Origin: JABDOU01 sp041609995
GTDB lineage: Bacteria; Actinomycetota; Acidimicrobiia; Spongiisociales; SHLN01
Direction: 5' to 3'
Length of the DNA stretch: 7,182 bases
NCBI GenBank assembly: GCA_041609995.1
Contig: JBFIPU010000117.1
Location: 1-7,182 of the forward strand
The position numbers and the translations under genes were made by a program. Every line of letters starts with the position of its first letter. Position 1 is the stretch's first letter. A model generated the notes under the pieces. That model ran no database searches. It was not told where the DNA came from and saw nothing but the letters and a program-made list of their open reading frames with translations. This document shows, in pieces, positions 5,450-7,182 of the stretch.

Positions 5450-6547
5450 ATGCCGACAATCGAATTCCGTGGGGTGTCGAGGCTGTACCCCGGAGGGGAC
5501 GGCCTCGGACCGACCGATCTGCTCATCCCGACCGATGAATTCGTCGCGATCGTCGGCCCATCGGGCTCCGGCAAGTCAACGCTGCTCCGTTTGATAGCCG
5601 GGCTGGAGACGCCGGACACGGGTGAGATCCTCTTCGACGGCCAGGTGGTCAGCGCTTTGCCGGCACACGCCCGCGGCGTGGGCATGGTGGTGAGCACCGG
5701 GGCCCTGTACGATTCGATGACCGCCGCAGGCAACATCGGCTTCCCATTGCAGGTGGCGGGGGTAGAGGAACAGGAGCGAGCCGAACGCGTCGAGTCCACC
5801 GCCAGCCGCTTCAGCGTTCGGCGCCTCCTCGATCGCAAACCGCGGGAGTTGTCGGTCGGTGAGCGCCAGCTGGTGGCCACCGGGCGAGCAACCATCCGGG
5901 ACACCGACGTGGTGTTGTTCGACGAGGCGTTGACCGGAATCGACCCCCATCGGCGAGAACGGGTGAAATCCCACCTTCGCAACCTGCACCAGGAGGGCCA
6001 TTCTGTCCTGTTCGCCACCAACTCCCAGAACGAGGCGATGGCCATGGCCACCCTGCTGGTCATTCTCGACCGCGGTACGGTGCAGCAGGTGGCGGAGCCA
6101 TTGGAGGCGTACCGGCACCCGGCGAATGCGTTCGTGGCCGGCTTTCTCGGTTCCCCCGGCATGAACATCGTGGCCGCCAACATCCCGGAGCGAGGTCGGC
6201 TGCAGCTGGGAGCCGACACCCTCGATGTGCCCACCGCCTCCCATCTGGGCGACGTCCTTGTCGGCATCCGGCCCGAACATGTCACAATCGCCACCCCTTC
6301 TGCTCCGTTCAATCGCTGCCTCCACGCCCGAACGATCAACGTGGAAGAGCTGGGGGGAGAGCGCATCATTCACGTGGCCTTCGGCTCCACCGATTCCGGC
6401 TCGATCGATTTCGGTCTGCGCAGCCACGACGATCGGGTCCCCCACCCCGGCGAGGACCTGGAGTTGGCCATCGACGTCGGCCACATGGTTTTCTTCGATC
6501 CCGAGACCGGTCAGCGCCTGGCCGCGGAGGCCACCGACCGGCGCTGA
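5450..6547 (+). CDS. MalK/UgpC-type ABC transporter ATP-binding protein with altered catalytic motifs
   Basis: The 365-residue protein has the MalK-type plan: a nucleotide-binding domain (1-235) and a C-terminal TOBE/OB-like regulatory domain (about 240-355, with VGIRPEHVTI at 271-280). Tyr13 can act as the A-loop aromatic. Walker A GPSGSGKST is at 36-44. Walker B VVLFDE is at 154-159 with catalytic Glu159, and the D-loop ends at Asp165. Other key positions differ. The Q-loop MVFQSYAL of MalK reads MVVSTGAL, so Ser82 replaces Gln. The signature LSGGQ reads LSVGE (134-138). The H-loop THDQ reads TNSQ, so Asn191 replaces the switch His. ATP binding should persist, but hydrolysis may be slow or need a canonical partner subunit. 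Family members energise uptake of sugars, glycerol-phosphate or similar solutes from the cytoplasmic face. No permease or binding protein lies nearby, so the substrate is unknown. ATG 5450 follows a leaderless promoter. Confidence 0.92.
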   Translation: MPTIEFRGVSRLYPGGDGLGPTDLLIPTDEFVAIVGPSGSGKSTLLRLIAGLETPDTGEILFDGQVVSALPAHARGVGMVVSTGALYDSMTAAGNIGFPLQVAGVEEQERAERVESTASRFSVRRLLDRKPRELSVGERQLVATGRATIRDTDVVLFDEALTGIDPHRRERVKSHLRNLHQEGHSVLFATNSQNEAMAMATLLVILDRGTVQQVAEPLEAYRHPANAFVAGFLGSPGMNIVAANIPERGRLQLGADTLDVPTASHLGDVLVGIRPEHVTIATPSAPFNRCLHARTINVEELGGERIIHVAFGSTDSGSIDFGLRSHDDRVPHPGEDLELAIDVGHMVFFDPETGQRLAAEATDRR

Positions 6548-6551
6548 GTTC

Positions 6552-7182
6552 TCAGACGGCCGCCCGCAGCAGCACGTCGCTCCTGTCGCCTGCCCTGACC
6601 CCGAGCCGACCGATCTCATCGAGCTCGAGCCGAGAGCCTCGGATCTCCCCTCCATAGTCGTTGCCCCCGATCCGGGCGATGACTGCGGGGTTAGCGGCCA
6701 AAGCGTCGACGACCCACTCCGGCACCGCGTACGCCAGCGAACCGCCGTGGTCGACCACCCGGGCCCGCAACGGAACGGTCATCACCTCGAGCGCGTGACC
6801 CACCACCGGTTCGACCTGGGCCGCCGAATCGAGTGTCTCCTGCAATCCCCGCCGGTAGGCCTCACACAGCCATCCCGCCAGCTGCTCGTCGACCTCGGCC
6901 GGCCCGTGCAGCCTCGTGCGGTGCCCAAAGCTGGTCGGCCCGTACAGGTCGATACGCCGGATCCGCTCGTCGGCCAATGGCGCCGGAAGGATGAACGAGA
7001 CGTCGACCCATCGGCGAGCCATCGACACTCCGGCGAACGACATCGTGTTGATGAACGCGATCCTTGTCTTCTGCGGATGAATGCGAAACTCGCCACATCG
7101 CTCGAGCAGCGATTGCACGCGCTGATACAGGTCGATGGCGTGGGAGGTCTTGGTGGCGAGGTGCGCTTCCAGCGACAGCTTC
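6552..7182 (-). CDS. DUF5655-like protein with a second C-terminal domain (5' end outside the window)
   Basis: The minus-strand frame is open to the window edge, giving 209 visible residues before TGA at 6554-6552. A GTG at 7118 is an internal codon, because the 21 residues before it (for example LYQR just upstream) continue the domain. Visible residues about 10-110 resemble DUF5655: a helix HAIDLYQRVQSLLERCG (14-30), the HPQKTRIAF motif (35-43), then FAGV and a beta-rich part, ending in a WLCEAYRRG helix. This family has no settled function and often occurs at the end of other domains. Residues about 130-205 form a second beta-rich region with PLRARVVDHGG, YAVPEWVVDAL and RIGGNDYGGEI. Its layout recalls DUF1905-type small beta barrels, but this is a weak memory-based comparison. 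No membrane segment is visible. The stop lies four bases from the ABC ATPase stop on the other strand. Confidence 0.8.
   Translation of the reverse strand, partial: KLSLEAHLATKTSHAIDLYQRVQSLLERCGEFRIHPQKTRIAFINTMSFAGVSMARRWVDVSFILPAPLADERIRRIDLYGPTSFGHRTRLHGPAEVDEQLAGWLCEAYRRGLQETLDSAAQVEPVVGHALEVMTVPLRARVVDHGGSLAYAVPEWVVDALAANPAVIARIGGNDYGGEIRGSRLELDEIGRLGVRAGDRSDVLLRAAV

Noticed and set aside
5576..6655. A 359-codon minus-strand frame opposite the ABC ATPase
   Set aside because: Composition is shadow-like and it also overlaps the end of the DUF5655 gene, which is in a different frame of the same strand.
7116..7118. GTG as the start of the DUF5655 gene
   Set aside because: The same frame continues to the window edge and the residues before it form part of the same helix, so the gene begins outside the window.

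Overview
This is a high-GC bacterial chromosomal window. Third codon positions are strongly G/C-rich, genes are tightly packed, and several start codons sit 6 to 8 bases after a TAnnnT-type -10 box with no Shine-Dalgarno, which is how leaderless transcripts look in Actinobacteria. The protein mix also fits an actinobacterial lineage, possibly Acidimicrobiia-like, but that placement is inference from gene style. No RNA gene, mobile element, CRISPR array, integrase or phage structural gene is visible.

Layout: 1-339 (+) is the 3' end of an acidic, Gly-rich repeat protein. 478-1152 (+) is a DUF2461 protein with a good ribosome binding site. On the minus strand, 1437-2237 (possibly from 2327) is a DUF1353 domain followed by a hydrophobic membrane region, with a possible 71-codon small gene (1168-1383) downstream. 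2348-4105 (+) is formate--tetrahydrofolate ligase (fhs), the only clearly assignable metabolic enzyme. It converges on a minus-strand pair: an alpha/beta hydrolase of the lysophospholipase/monoacylglycerol lipase type (4421-5413) and an overlapping 114-residue conserved hypothetical protein (4102-4446). 5450-6547 (+) is a MalK-type ABC ATPase, divergent from the hydrolase across a 36-base promoter region. It converges on a DUF5655 protein (6552 to the window end, minus) that runs off the edge.

The genes do not form one pathway. Direction changes at nearly every gene, so most units are mono- or bicistronic, and three convergent junctions have 15, -4 and 4 bases between stop codons. fhs supplies 10-formyl-THF without other one-carbon genes nearby, and the ABC ATPase has no permease or binding protein nearby.

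The most unusual object is the ABC ATPase. It keeps Walker A, Walker B with its catalytic Glu, and the D-loop Asp, but its Q-loop Gln, two signature residues and the H-loop His are all replaced. No clearly new multi-gene system is visible.
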